Counted from the stretch's first letter, positions 13,782 through 25,570 are shown. The stretch is DNA of 64,000 nt from Bagarius yarrelli (GCA_005784505.1 VCAZ01000017.1:1656151-1720150); one strand, 5' to 3'. Translations and numbers: made by a program. Notes: generated from the letters alone by a model not told the origin.

Positions 13782-14362
13782 CATACACACCAGGTTTGCT
13801 GGTTTGATATCCCAGTGTTCGGATTCCTTTAATTCTGTAAATCCAGCTTTTAAAAGACGAGTCTTGCATTCTTCAACCACTGCAGAAGAAACCGAAAGAA
13901 AAAAAAAACAGGAGAGATTTACACATGATGGAGGAAGACTTTGGACTTGATAACTTATCAAAGATTAGATCAAGATCTAAGGGGTAAAAAGGGCAAAGAG
14001 CAACTTGTGTTGATTTTCGTAAACTAGTGAAAGACAGGATCATTGTCTAATCCAATAGATAAAGAGTTTAAACTCAGTGATTCTTATTAAATCCATGGTC
14101 GGTTATGTAATATTACATGCACATATAACATCTTAAAGATCGCTTTGATTTCTAACTTTAACACTGCTTTTCCTACCATGATATGGTGAAACTCCACGAT
14201 TTACGAACTGAAGAAACTCCTTGGCTGCAGACTGAACCGCTTCTTTTGAGGTTTTCATCATGAAAGACTGAAATAAGCAATAAACAGGAATACACACGTT
14301 AGATGTCGTCTCCTGTGATGCACAACACGTCCTGATGCTTTTACACCTGAACTCACCTGCAT
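5738..14362 (-). CDS. dnpep: Aspartyl aminopeptidase (M18 metallopeptidase), 15 coding exons
   Basis: Cytosolic zinc aminopeptidase that removes N-terminal Asp or Glu from peptides (known for the M18 family, a dodecamer). Exons on the minus strand: 14357-14362, 14177-14267, 13791-13879, 12297-12410, 11952-12077, 11384-11508, 11192-11282, 9709-9816, 8076-8153, 7908-7988, 7635-7795, 6695-6734, 6511-6612, 6264-6431, 5738-5788. All have GT/AG borders and join in frame to 476 codons, close to the 475 of the human protein. Residues aligned with the known metal and catalytic positions are present: His93 in GAHTDSP, Asp266 in PRLDNLHS, Glu302-Glu303 in YDNEEVGSES, Asp347 in ISADMAH and His441 in LAMHSIRE. 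The start is the ATG in the first exon (Met-Gln), which matches the human N terminus; exon 2 also carries Met-Met five residues later. The C terminus ends in VVVD, like the human LLVD. No break was found. A minus-strand AATAAA lies at 5426-5431. The upstream end of the 5' UTR was not determined. Confidence 0.97.
7152..7515. mobile_element. Short non-autonomous DNA element in dnpep intron 11, split by a SINE fragment
   Basis: Starts AGGGCTGCACAATATATAA and continues with 'atcgaaatatcgcc' motifs, like the better preserved copy at 41450-41827. A family 1 SINE fragment (about 7205-7280) interrupts it. The right end is degraded. Confidence 0.5.
8395..8815. mobile_element. Non-autonomous DNA element in dnpep intron 8
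   Basis: Contains GTCCGAAATCGCATACTT at the left and 'cgcatactaaggattcggac' at the right, i.e. inverted ends built on GTCCGAA. An internal block (TTTAAAGTTGCAATTTAACT, ACAAGGAACAA) recurs in reverse at 10560-10920. hAT-like by appearance; no transposase. Confidence 0.5.
9350..9393 (+). repeat. Poly(A) tract of about 44 bases in dnpep intron 8
   Basis: Uninterrupted A run. Just before it is a fragment (9275-9330) that resembles the 3' part of the family 3 element (CACAGGGATCTGC). Confidence 0.8.
9920..10040 (+). repeat. SINE family 1, truncated, in dnpep intron 7
   Basis: Head AGTGGTTAAGGTGTTTGACT and B-box region TTTGATTCCCAGCACCAC are intact; the tail is cut after GAGATAAATGTAA. Confidence 0.7.
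10452..10512 (+). repeat. SINE family 1 fragment in dnpep intron 7
   Basis: Head only: GTGGTTAAGGTGTTGGACTA then AATTGGAAGATCGTGG; the rest is missing. Confidence 0.6.
10560..10920. mobile_element. Non-autonomous DNA element in dnpep intron 7
   Basis: Shares blocks in reverse orientation with 8395-8815, such as CTTTAAGTAGCTGTAAGTGC and GTTCCTTGTAGTTAAATT. The ends are degraded. No coding capacity. Confidence 0.45.
11577..11935. repeat. Compound (TA)n microsatellite in dnpep intron 5
   Basis: About 360 bases of almost pure TA with short interruptions. It ends 17 bases from the exon 5 donor. Open frames reading Ile-Tyr repeats here are artefacts. Confidence 0.95.
13718..13790. repeat. (CG)n-(CA)n-(TA)n compound microsatellite at the dnpep exon 3 donor
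   Basis: Seen on plus as GCGCGC..., then a long CA run, then TATATA. On the transcribed strand the intron starts GTGTGTATGTATATAT, so the repeat includes the splice donor. Confidence 0.95.
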
Positions 14363-14420
14363 AAAGCTTCCGATCAAAATTCCAGGTCAGCTGATAAACC
14401 AGCAATAAATCAGTTAATAA
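14358..14420 (-). other. dnpep: dnpep first exon: start codon and proximal 5' UTR
   Basis: The ATG is at 14362-14360 and the donor GT at 14356-14355, so only six coding bases (Met-Gln) lie in this exon. Joined to exon 2 (acceptor AG just above 14267), it gives MQSFMMKTSKEAVQ, which lines up with human MQ...KEAVQ. Reading a longer open frame through this exon instead would break the frame at the junction. The upstream limit is a guess, since no TATA box or CpG island is evident. Confidence 0.6.
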
Positions 14421-14815
14421 AACACAGACTCCCTCTACGGGTTATAGAATAACTGCTTCACTGACGCTCTGGCTCTTTAGTGCCATCTAGTGTTAGGGAT
14501 GTTTCCTTTAAGCGGCCATTAATGATGGATTGGCATGAAGAAAATTTTATAAAATTTTATAAAATCACCCTAATAATAATAATGATGATGATTTTTTTTT
14601 AGTTAATAATGATAATAATGTTATTTTGTTTTTAGTTTTTAATGATAATTAGTTCAAATATATTTGATTTCTATTACAGCTGTCCTAGCAGGACTTCCAG
14701 TTGTCACTTTTTACAGGTTCAACATACAAACAAGTAAAAAACAGTAATTTATATTAACTTATATAACAGTAACAATACAAATAAAAAAAAAAATTTTAAC
14801 CAGGAAAACTTTTTA

Positions 14816-15310
14816 ACGGGTCACACGCCGGTGACTTCGGTGCCAGTCCCAATCCAAGTGATGTGTGACAGGGGAATATCAGCTAGAATCAAGGGGAAGG
14901 TGTACAAGACAGTGGTGATGATGTATGGTTTAGAAACAAGAGACTGGTGGAACAGAGCTGGAAGTAGCAGAGCTGAAGATGTTGAGGTTTTCTTTGGGAG
15001 TGACGAGGTTGGACAGAATTGGACAGGGACGGGTCATGTTGGATGAAAGGGAGAAAGTCAGGGGAGTTAGATTGACGTGGTTTGGACATGTACAATGGCG
15101 AGATAGTGAATATGTTGGTAGAAGGATGTTAGAAATGAAGCTACCAGACAGAAGGTAAAAAGGAAGACCAAAGAGGAGGTATTTGGATGCGATAAACAAG
15201 GACATGAAGTTAGTGGGTGTAAGTGAAGAGGATGTAGAGAATAGGGTTAGGTGGAGACAGATGTGGCGACCCCTAAAAGGGAACAGCCGAAAGGAGAAGA
15301 AGACGACAAA
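14816..15310 (+). mobile_element. RTE-type LINE 3' end (truncated, frameshifted)
   Basis: Translation in shifting frames gives the C-terminal region typical of RTE/Rex3-like elements: KGKVYKTVV, MMYGLET, then LTWFGHVQ and GRRMLEMKLPDRR, then DMKLVGVSEEDVENRVRWRQ. It ends in CGACCCCTAAAAGGGAACAG with an AAGAAG tail. The 5' part is missing and the frame is broken at least twice. Dead copy. Confidence 0.75.
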
Positions 15311-16454
15311 AAGTATTAAAACTACTGGAAGTGGAGATAGTATAGAGAGTAATATTATGAAACCTCTGTTTAGAATATTTAGTCTTTGCTAAACAGAGGT
15401 TTTATAGACCAAAATGTGCATTTATGTATAAAAATTGGCCAGAAAAATAAATAGATTTATTAGAAAATATGAGTCATTTTTTAAAATAAAAACATTGCTG
15501 GGGTAGAATCAGTGTAGCAACGGAAAAGATACCTTCTTAATCTTATTATTAATTAAAATATTTAAAAATCTGAAAATGATCGATGATTGTTGTGCGTCTT
15601 CTGTTATCTTGTGAATGAAAGATCTGCAGGCTGAAACACCATGTTGATGAAAATAACCAGGAAGGACAGGAAGTCTATACTAAGTCATTTTGAGAGATGA
15701 GTAATTTAACTTCCTGTTTTGTTAGAAAGGATTGGGTCTCAATGAAATTGTACTCAGGGCAACAAAAGTGTATCCTTTCTCTCACCCTTACATAATGTTT
15801 TAAATTATAAAATAAATTTACTCTCTGTTAAGGCAGCATCATCGTCATGATTATTATCATCATCATCATTATTGTCGTCATCATCCATTTGTCTTCATGA
15901 TAAGCCATATTTACACAACCTGTTTCAACCTGTTCTATTTCACTTCCCGTTCCAGTGGGGTTTTTTTCGTTGTTTTTTTGTACCAACAATAAGATGTAAA
16001 CTCATCGATCAGAATTTTAGTTTTCATTTCCTGATCTTTGTAACTAGATTGTAGACTCTTTTGTTTCCCTAATCAATAATTGATTGTTTTAACCAACAAA
16101 TCCTTCTTTTATTTTTTTCTATAGACATTTTTCTAATAAAAATAAACCTAAAACAATAAAGTCTACTTAATGTAGGTTTTCTTGTACACCATATTTGCAT
16201 ATTATTTACATTTTAAATTAAAATTGATGCTCTTTACTTTTTCAAGCTCTGCTGAAACACCGTTTGCTTGTGCCTGTTAATAAGCTCTCATAAGGGTGTC
16301 ATTAAATGATGCATTCAAACAAATTACATGTCACATCTGATGCCACAGCTCCTCTTTTTTAAAACACTAAGTTTGCCAAAACTATTTAATTACATCTCAA
16401 AGGCTTCTAGTAAGAAGTATGTGTCTTTTAGATCCTTACATTAATGACTGGGAT
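15311..16454. other. AT-rich intergenic DNA, no gene recognised
   Basis: Between the LINE tail and the next SINE. It holds a (TCA)n-like tract at 15838-15890. Short frames only. Confidence 0.5.
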
Positions 16455-16665
16455 TAAAGAGGGAAGTGGTGGCTTAGTGGTAAAGGTGTTGGACTCATAC
16501 CGTAAAGGATGGTGTTCGATTCCCAGGACCACCAGGTCACCATTGCTGGGCCCCTGAGCAAGGCCCTTAACCCTTAATTCCTCAGTTGTATATAAAAAAA
16601 GAGTAAATTTAAGTCGCTCTGGATAAAATCGTCTGCCAAATGCAGTAAATGCAAATGCTATTAGC
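16455..16665 (+). repeat. SINE family 1, near full length
   Basis: Head GGCTTAGTGGTAAAGGTGTT, B-box GTTCGATTCCCAGGACCACC, middle GGGCCCCTGAGCAAGGCCCT and tail TCGTCTGCCAAATGCAGTAA are all present. Good reference copy for the family. Confidence 0.8.
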
Positions 16666-17461
16666 ATGAAAAAATACTATAAAGTCGAACAAATTTTGTT
16701 TATTCTGGAAATTTTTACTTTGATTTTCTTTAAAATTGTTTCTGAATATCTTCAGCCTAATTTTCAGTACGCAGATGATGATTCAACTCTAAAATTCAAC
16801 TTACAGTATTAAATCATAATTATGTTCAATGTTCAGCAACCAAGTTAGTTCCTGTTACCACATCCTGTCCACATCATAGCTGCTATAAATAGTTGTTCTT
16901 TCATCAACTTATCATTTTTTAAAATTTTTTTTTTAACCTTGGAAAGGAATAATACAAGACCTGCAGATGTCATGTGACAACGACGCTGCCATTGTGTGAA
17001 AATGATAGTACAGCTTAATAAAAAAATTCAAACTGTGTAAAACGATCCTATGGGAACTATTTATTAGTATTCATGTCAACGGCTTTGTAATTAATTTAAC
17101 ACTTTTTTGACCAATTTAACAGCGCTTTAGTGTAAAAATACCATAAATGAGTATTTATTCAGGTTGCATACTGAACGTTTAGGTTTTGCCCCTCTTGTTG
17201 GAGGTAAAAAGGCAGATTACGCTGTGTCACTACAGCCTGTCTGTAAGTCTATAAAAATAGATCTACAGTTCACTCCTAATTACAGGAACCAGTGTAACCC
17301 TGCTGTAATCAGTGTGCTACCCATAACATGGCCACTTTAATAAAGAAAAGAAGTCCACAGTGGATTAGGATGAGAACATGTGTTTGCAGTCTGTTGCCTG
17401 GATGCAATCAAATATTTAGAAACATGACCTGTCTCTCTCTTTCTCTCGTCTGTCTCACACA

Positions 17462-17492
<31 letters not shown>

Positions 17493-18000
17493 AGGTTTTT
17501 TTTCTACTGTCTTTCTTTCGTTAAAAATAAAATTTAAGCTAACTAACGTAAATGAAACAAAATATATTTTTATCACTACATTTTTATTCGTTCTTAAAAG
17601 GTTCAAGAACTTGAAATCAACCCAGCGCCCCCCTCCCCATTAATGAAATACACACACGTGGATTAACAACAGGGGGCTAATAGTTTTTCTTTTTTTTCCT
17701 TTTTTGTACTTTCATGCCGTTGCTTGGCTGCAAAAGACGATTTAGAAATATGACTCTTCCTCTCTCTCCTTTCTATTTCTCTATTTCTCTCTCTCCCTCT
17801 CTCCTTCTTGCTTTATTTTTCTGTTCTCTTTCTGCTCCTTCGCTCTTTATTTCTCATTCTCTCTTTCCCTCTTTTTCTCTTATCCTTTATTTTCTCTCTC
17901 TTTCTTCCTCTTGTTCTTTCTCTCTCTCTCTCTTTCTCTTTCTTTCTCTCTCTATTTCTTTCTTCTTTTCTCTTTTTGTTCTCTCTTTCCTTTACCTGTC

Positions 18001-18042
<42 letters not shown>

Positions 18043-18366
18043 CTGTAGCAGGTTAAAAGCTGAATAGGTCTAAAGTCCAAATTAATAGGAAAAAATTATT
18101 CAGCCAAACATTGTATATAAAATATATATTGTTGAAAAAAAACCTATGTGGAAATGTTAAATAAAAGGATATACTGAGGAGAGAAACTGTAGCTAATATA
18201 ATGATGCTGCCAGTTTAATAGTAAAAGTTAAATATATAAAACAAGCTGGAAGTTTAATGGTTGGAATTATAATAAAAAACATAAACAAAATCACTCCTAA
18301 AAGTGTTTACAGCACACAGCTTTACAACAAGCTTGAGAATAATCTAAAATTACCCAAGCCATGAGA
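16666..18366. other. Intergenic DNA with pyrimidine and CA tracts, no gene
   Basis: Contains a CA run at 17467-17493, and a long TC-rich polypyrimidine block at 17756-18000 ending in a CA run at 18005-18039. Two stretches (17396-17435 and 17720-17760) are loosely similar, each placed before its pyrimidine/CA block. Low-complexity frames (Ser/Leu/Phe) are not genes. Confidence 0.55.
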
Positions 18367-18539
18367 CAGGGGTGGGCAATCTCAGTCCTGGAGGGCCGCA
18401 ACCCTAATCAAACATACCTGAACCAACTAATCAAGGTCAAGCTAGGTATACTTGAAACCTACAGGTAGGTCTGTTGAGGCAAGTTGGACCTAAAATCTGC
18501 AGGACACCGGCCCTCCAGGACCGAGTTCGGACACCCCTG
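18367..18539 (+). mobile_element. hAT-like non-autonomous element, 173 bases
   Basis: Ends CAGGGGTG...CACCCCTG with longer imperfect inverted ends (CAGTCCTGGAGGGCCG against CGGCCCTCCAGGACCGAG). The flanking octamers CCATGAGA and GCATAAGC agree at 5 of 8 positions, consistent with a decayed 8-base target duplication. A second copy is at 37410-37589. Confidence 0.7.
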
Positions 18540-19093
18540 GCATAAGCAAAATAAGCGGCCGATAAGGGCTCCCGAGGCCACTAGGGGGCTCCCAAAAGAA
18601 ATAGACAATTGTAATTATACAAAAATGCAATATTAAATTTCAATTTACAATATTGTGTTAATGGGAAGCAGAATGTATAGTAGGGTAAAAACATTGGTAT
18701 GATGTAACCAACACAACTACAACAAGTAAAATTGGTAAAAGGTGTCTTAGTTTTATAGTGTGGGAATAATCGAGTCATCTTAGCAGAACCGATTAGTCAT
18801 CTTGGCAGAACCGAGGGGATTTTTTTGAGGAACTTTCTGATTTGTGCTTATTTTACAGTAAGATTATAGTGATTGATGATTATGCTGTGATGTGTTGTGG
18901 CTTGTTGCACTTGAACATACAGTATTTACAACTGATGTAAATGCTGTGTCATTTTTTAAGTATGAATATATAGAATATGAATCCTGTATTAATGTCCTCC
19001 TTATTTTAAACACTTAAACACAGAATAATTTGGCAACCCTGCACTTTGTCTTCTAGGGACCTCCTCTGTAACTGTGGAAGTTTTACAGCTCTA
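18540..19093. other. Intergenic DNA upstream of des, no feature recognised
   Basis: AT-rich with no repeat family I recognise. A short near-tandem repeat 'gagtcatcttagcagaaccga' occurs around 18773-18812. Confidence 0.4.
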
Positions 19094-19282
19094 CCTTATA
19101 TAGAGGTGGGAGCAGAAGAAAGAGATGGAAGGGACAGGGGGAGGGGGGTGAGAGAAATACAGAGAGAGGGAAAGATAGAAGGTTAGTTTACATCCTCTGT
19201 CACCCCTGGTCTCTGTGTCTTTTTGAAGACTTACAGAGAACAGCGTAATTCCAAAGCGCTATCCCAGAATGCCTATAAATAG
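19094..19282 (+). promoter_or_regulatory. des: Candidate muscle enhancer upstream of des (CArG-like and MEF2 sites)
   Basis: CTATAAATAG at 19273-19282 fits the MEF2 consensus YTAWWWWTAR exactly. CCTTATATAG at 19094-19103 is one base from a CArG box. Both lie about 1 kb upstream of the des ATG. Mammalian desmin is driven by MEF2 and E-box elements upstream of its promoter (established), so the placement is sensible. Function is inferred. Confidence 0.45.
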
Positions 19283-20099
19283 ACTATGGCTTGTGGCGAA
19301 CTATTCCGATTGGCTGGTCCAACCTTATTTGATTGTTATACTGAACTTGTTGCTGGCATTAAATTAGATTTAATGACTACACATGCTGGTAGCTTTAGAC
19401 TGGTACACCTTGCTTGAAATACCAAGCATCCTTAACTAGCTAGATAGCTAGCTAGTATGTCACTTCACCTGGCTACTCCTTCTTAACTATGGATGAGGTC
19501 ATCGGCCGTAGATGCATCATGACAAACGACATCATTCACAGCTTCCTGTGTTTACAGAAGTGGAAGCCGAGGCACATGGATCTCGCTCTTCTAGGAGAGA
19601 CACATCAAGCATCTTTTCTGCCTCATGCCTTTCCTTTTTAAGGCAGGGTCAAGCAGACCTTACCATCAGCCTTGAGTGTAGTATTCTGTGGCTCTGCCCC
19701 AACAATGCTGGAACTACGCAGACTAAGATGCGACCGATGCATCGATAGGCTGTGATGTAAGAACGTCGGAATAACATGATGGGGTTGATGACAACCTAAG
19801 GTTTGTCAGATGATATAATCATGTTAGGGGGGATAAGAAATAAATTGCCCTTATCTGAATCAAGCAAGGCTGTCCAAAGAATTAGTAAAAAGAGAAATTA
19901 TGATATGATTCATTCTGGACTAAGCAAAAAGAAATGAAGAGCAAGATTTTTTTTTTTCCTTACCCTTCAATCTCAGACCTAAAATCTATAATAAGCAGTT
20001 ATATAATAAACACGATATCAAACTGCGTGATATAGAAGACGCTTAGACTGAAAGAAAGAGGAGGGAGAGAATAAGTAAAAACTATGGGATGGGAGGAGA

Positions 20100-20252
20100 T
20101 GTGATACGACTGTCCAAAAGGCTTTAGGGAGGGGGATACACAAAAAGGGCCTGACTTCTACAAATAGCCACAGCTGTTGATCGTCCCCTCACTCCTGTCC
20201 TCTTTCGCATTTTCCTCTTTGAGTGTGTGTGTGGCTGATCCGTTCTTCCGAA
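20100..20252 (+). promoter_or_regulatory. des: des proximal promoter and 5' UTR
   Basis: The 150 bases before the des ATG contain an E-box CAGCTG at 20171-20176, an AT-rich CAAATAG stretch just before it, and a pyrimidine-rich leader rich in CCTC and TCC. The E-box fits a myogenic bHLH site. No perfect TATA box is visible and the transcription start is not resolved. Confidence 0.45.
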
Positions 20253-23200
20253 ATGAGCCGTGCCTCTTACGCCTCCTCCCAGTCCTCCTCATACCGACGT
20301 GCCTTTGGCGGGCCTGGCTATACCTCATCTCCCATTACCCGCTCCCCAATGCTTGGCCGTGGCTCTGTGGGCTCACATGTTAGCTCACGGGTCTACGAGG
20401 TCAGCAAGACATCCACATCATCACCTGGGTACACCAGCTACCGAGCATATTCCCATGGCATCCCGGCTCTTTCGGCAGGCGTCTCCCGTTCTTACGCCGC
20501 TGGCATGGGTGAGACACTGGACTTTAGCCTTGCCGATGCTCTCAACCAGGAGTTCCTGCAAACGCGCACCAACGAGAAGGCTGAGCTGCAGCACTTGAAC
20601 GACCGCTTCGCCAGCTACATCGAGAAGGTACGCTTCCTCGAACAGCAGAATCAAGTGCTGACCGTGGAAGTGGAGCGACTGCGAGGCAGAGAGCCGGCGC
20701 GTATCGCTGACCACTATGAAGAAGAGATGAGGGAGCTGAGACGCCAAATAGAGATTGTGACCAATCAGAAATCTCGAGTTGAAGTGGAGCGAGACAACCT
20801 GGCTGATGACTTGCAGAAACTCAAAATTAGGTGAGGTAAAATCCATATTTTACACAGTTTTACAAAAGATAAATTAGATATAATAGAATAGACAGGTGTA
20901 GTGGGGCAGGGGGTTAAAGCCCCGGCACCCACATGCATGATTGTGACCCGGGTTCTATTCTGGCTCGGGTCTTTTCTGGTCTGTCATCTTTTTGATCTCT
21001 CTCTCTTCCTATCGATAAAATCAAAAATGCCCCCCTCCCCCAGAAAAAGATATACTAGACCAGTGAGAGTGTTTGAATAAAATACACAACAGATACACAC
21101 CAAGACACTTCCAAAGACTCCCAAGAAATCAAAAAGTTTTGTAGGTAAACTCCAGCTGTTTCGAGTGTTTACTAGGAGACAGAAGAGAAACAAATACACA
21201 AGGGACTCGCTTGCACTGTTGGTTGTGTAAAAAAGAAATTGTAAATCTTTCAGCAACAGTGTAGGTCTATGTTTTCTTAGGAATTTGCAAGTCAACTAGT
21301 TGCACTTGTTAACCAGAGTTTTCATCACCAGTTTTTCCCCTATTCAGGACTAAAAATCTTTTGCCCCACTTCCAATAGGATTGGGTACTCTGTGTATGTT
21401 GTGAGACGGCGGGAGGACTCCTGTCACTATAAAAGGAAAAAAAAAGGAACTGGCTTTTGAAATGTGTGTATCGTCTCTGACTACAGGCTTCAGGAGGAGA
21501 TCGCACAGAGGGAGGAGGCTGAGAACGACCTTGCAGCATTCAGAGCTGTAAGTTTTGCTCACAACGTTTTATAAAAACCCTCAATCATTAGAATTATTAG
21601 CACATTAGCATATTATTGTACATTGTGTAGCATGGGGGAAGTTGTAGTGCAGTGGTTAAGGTGTTGGACTGCTCATTGGAAGATCAGGGTCCAATTCCCA
21701 CCACCACCAAACTCCCACTTTTGGGCCCCTGAGCAAGGCCCTTGATTGCTCAGTTGTATAAAAGAGATAAATGTAACTATGAGGTTGATCATTTTTCATT
21801 TAATGTTTGCAGGATGTGGATGCAGCTACTCTTGCTCGCTTGGATCTGGAGAGACGTATTGAAACCTTGCAAGAAGAAATCGCCTTCCTGAAGAAGATCC
21901 ATGAGGAGGTCAGATCAACTGAAGCACACACACATATATAATAATAACTTTTTACTATTATTCGAAATATTAACAAAAAATTAGACACATTTAAAAAAAC
22001 CTTAATTGCGAACCAATAAGCTTCGACTGTAAAAAGCAGTCCATTTGTATATAAGTAAAAAATACACGACAGTATGTGTGTGTGGGTGTGTGTCACCAAG
22101 CTTGTTAAGACACACTTATCTTTTCATTTCTGTGTGTTTAGGAAATTCGTGAGCTGCAGGCCCAGATGCAGGAGACTCAGGTGCAGATCCAAATGGACAT
22201 GTCCAAGCCGGATCTGACTGGTGCTCTGAGAGACATTCGTGCTCAGTATGAAGCCATCGCTGCCAAGAACATCTCAGAGGCCGAAGACTGGTACAAATCC
22301 AAAGTAAGGCAGAAAGAAATGTATTCAAGAAAACATTATTTGTGCTGCCGTGACGATATACAGTATGTCACGTGACTATGTCAACATAGTGGCTGCAGTG
22401 CACCAGTCAGGAACTAACTCAAATGTATCATGCGATTATGGATGCAGCCCCAGTCTAGGGTGTCCCCTACTTTAAGCTTTAATATAGAGTCCAGGCTCCG
22501 AGTGATGTATACGCAGTACACAAAAAAATATGGATGGATAGATGAAAATAACAATTAAGTATTAAATCCTAAACAGAATCTAATGACAGTATTTAACCAC
22601 CAGGTGTCAGACCTAAACCAAGCAGTATCCAAGAACAACGAAGCGCTGAAGCAAGCCAAGCTGGAGACCATGGAGTACCGACACCAGATTCAGTCCTACA
22701 CCTGTGAGATTGACTCGCTGAAGGGCACGGTGCGTTTTTGTAACATGCCTTATTAAAAATATCTGCAATGGTCATGGACAATGGTGAAGGTTAATACTGT
22801 TTCTGATTCCCAGAACGAGTCTCTGATGAGGCAGATGCAAGACATGGAGGACAGACACGGGCGAGAGGCGTCCGGCTTCCAGGACACAATTGCTCGGCTT
22901 GAGGCGGAAATCGCTAACATGAAAGATGAGATGGCGCGACACCTGCGCGAGTACCAGGACCTGCTCAATGTCAAGATGGCCCTGGATGTGGAGATCGCCA
23001 CCTACAGGAAGCTGCTGGAGGGAGAAGAGAGCAGGTAAGAGATAGGCCCCTGTCCCAGTAACCATACTACGCCCTATGGTCTTCCACATAGCGTGCAATA
23101 TTGGAAGTGCACAATTATTTGACAGTTTTAGGTATTTGTCCATTTTGTCGCTTTTTTTTCATTGGTTTAAAACGTCACTCTGGGTGATGAATTCTGGGTA

Positions 23201-25570
23201 ATATCCTTAAGTGAAGTCCGCTTAGACCCACACTTACAGAAAGTGTGCACAAGAAGGTGGGACAAAGAAGCTTACCAGCGAATTGGGACACCCTACACAC
23301 TTGCACCCCTTAGCAGAAACACGTAAACGAGGGGTGCAAATAAAGGTGCAGGTGCAGGTATTGCGACAGGGGCAAAGAGTTAAATAAACAGAGGTTCTCT
23401 CTGATCTGTCCCCCTGTCCACAAAACAAAAGGTTTTAGTAACTTTGTTGAAAAGGTGTTGAAGTGGATCTTTGATTTCATAGTGATAAAATTAAGAAAAT
23501 ATAGTTTAAACTTTACATTATATTATTATTTGTTTTTTTAAATTGTGTCCAATTTCCCCAACAGGATTACGCTGCCCATCCAGACTTACTCCACCATTAA
23601 CTTTAGAGGTAAGAAGAAGAAACAAGAAAAAACTCTTTTTGCAGACTTATAATGATGCGACTGAATGAACAAAATATTTAACACAAGTTTTTGGCATCTG
23701 CCAAATGCTGCAAATGTAAAATCACATACAATTGGGATGGTCATGTGACCAATATTTTTGGGCAATATAGTGGTAATTTTCCCCCCATTTTTTTTTTTTT
23801 TTTTTTTTTTACTGATTTTTATAAAGCCGATCCGTCTAATTATTTGACGCACATTAGTGTATGTGGTAGTAGTAAAACCGAAAGCAAAATAGTTTATTAC
23901 TATTATTATTATTATTATTATAAACCTAATCATAGAATTTCCATTGTCTGATAAATCGCATATAAAAAATTGCGTCCAACAAAACACAACCTACTGTGTT
24001 AGTTTGTTACTTAACATAGTTTGTCATATGCATGAGATTTAACAGTAAAGTCGTAGACGTTCTCCAGTTTATCAAACACTACAGATATTAAAATTTTGAT
24101 GTGTGTCTCTATATATATTATTTCAAAACTTGTCCATAGACTAAAAATGCCACACAAAAAAAAGCGAATTATATGCACCTGTTATACAGAGACCAGCCCG
24201 GAGCGCCAACAGCGATCCTCTGAAATGCACTCGAAGAAGACAGTGCTCATCAAGACCATCGAGACCCGTGATGGCGAGGTAAAACATGCACATCTTTACA
24301 CACACCTTATTCAGTTGTCTTAATCTAGAGGTCGACCATTTCGATTTCCCCAATTAGAGGTCGACCGATTTATCGAGTTCTATGTCGAATACATCATTTA
24401 AAAAAAATATTGTATCGCATATCGAATATCGCATCTTTTTTTTTTTTTTTTTACTATTTTTCAGCCCTACTACTAACACTAATATACACTATACAATATA
24501 CACTAAAAAGTATTTCCATGCATGAGTCACATCCATACGAGTTTTCAAACATAAAAGAACAGATTAGGTTTTGCATTAAGTCTATAATAACTCCCTACCT
24601 GGAAAAGCTTTCCACTGGATTCTAAAGTGTGGTCTGGGTAAATTAATTATTTAGCCGTAATAGGATTATTGTTGATATAAATGTTGGATGAGGAGGTCTG
24701 GGGTGCAATCAGTGTTTAATTTAACCCGAATCTGTTTGTTGGGGTTGAGTTGAGATCAGGACTTTAATTCTTTCTACTCTAGCTTGTCTTTCCCAAGCTC
24801 TCTTTCAGCACAGGGACATTGTCAAGATTAAACCGTGTTTGGGTCTCCAGTTAACCCTTTATTCCTCTAACCCTAAATATTATTCCCCCTTTATCCCCTT
24901 AACCCTTTATTCCCTTAACCCTAAATTTTATTAACCCTTTATTCCCTAAAGAAATGTAGGGTTAAGGAAATAAAAAGTTCCATTCACCTTCCAACACCTT
25001 AACCACTGTGCAACTGAAATAATAATATTTTAGGCATATAGGGTATGTTAAAGTTCCCTTTCTGAGCAAAACTTGACTTAATTTGGACCATTTTCAACTA
25101 TTTTCGCCTAAGTGATCTGCGTCGTGGTGTGGAGAGTAAAGCCTCCAGTTCGTTTCCGGCTCAGGGCCCCTTTTGGTTCCACCCCTTTTTTTTCCTGTTT
25201 CATCTCAAAATCTGTTCTTTTAATAAAGGCAAAATCTGAACATATATATATATATATATAGTAATGTGTGTATATATATTGTACTATATATATATATATA
25301 TATATTTAACTTCATTGTCATTGTGCAAGGTACATGTACAGAGCCAATGAAATGCATTTTTCGCATATCCCATCTTAGTAGGTTGGGGTCAGAGTGCAGG
25401 GTCAGCTATGATACAGCGCCCCTGGAGCAGGAAGGGTTAAGGGTCTTGCTCAAGGACCCAACAGTGGTTGACTTGCCGGTGGTGGGGCTTGAACCCAGGT
25501 GTTTCTGGTCTTCAGATTAGCAACTCAGCACCTTAACCATTTGAGCCCCACTGCCCCCACCACTGCCCCT

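Noticed and set aside
14831..15392. Possible host gene with MKLVGVSEEDVENRVRWRQ
   Set aside because: This is the C-terminal part of an RTE-type LINE followed by its 3' tail, with frameshifts.
16455..16665. tRNA gene (A- and B-box-like sequences)
   Set aside because: The sequence continues into the SINE body and tail and is repeated at many sites, and no cloverleaf was made out.
17714..18067. 117-codon Ser/Leu/Phe-rich frame
   Set aside because: Translation of a polypyrimidine tract and a CA repeat; no homology or splice context.
20421..20846. 141-codon minus-strand frame opposite des exon 1
   Set aside because: Shadow of the des coding exon; codon pattern and homology support plus only.
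22116..23143. Minus-strand frames across des exons 4 to 6
   Set aside because: Antisense shadows of the desmin rod exons.
23691..23951. Frame in des intron 7 with poly-Phe and poly-Tyr
   Set aside because: Translation of a poly(T) run and a (TTA)n repeat plus a SINE tail fragment; not an exon, since des joins 23608 to 24190 in frame.
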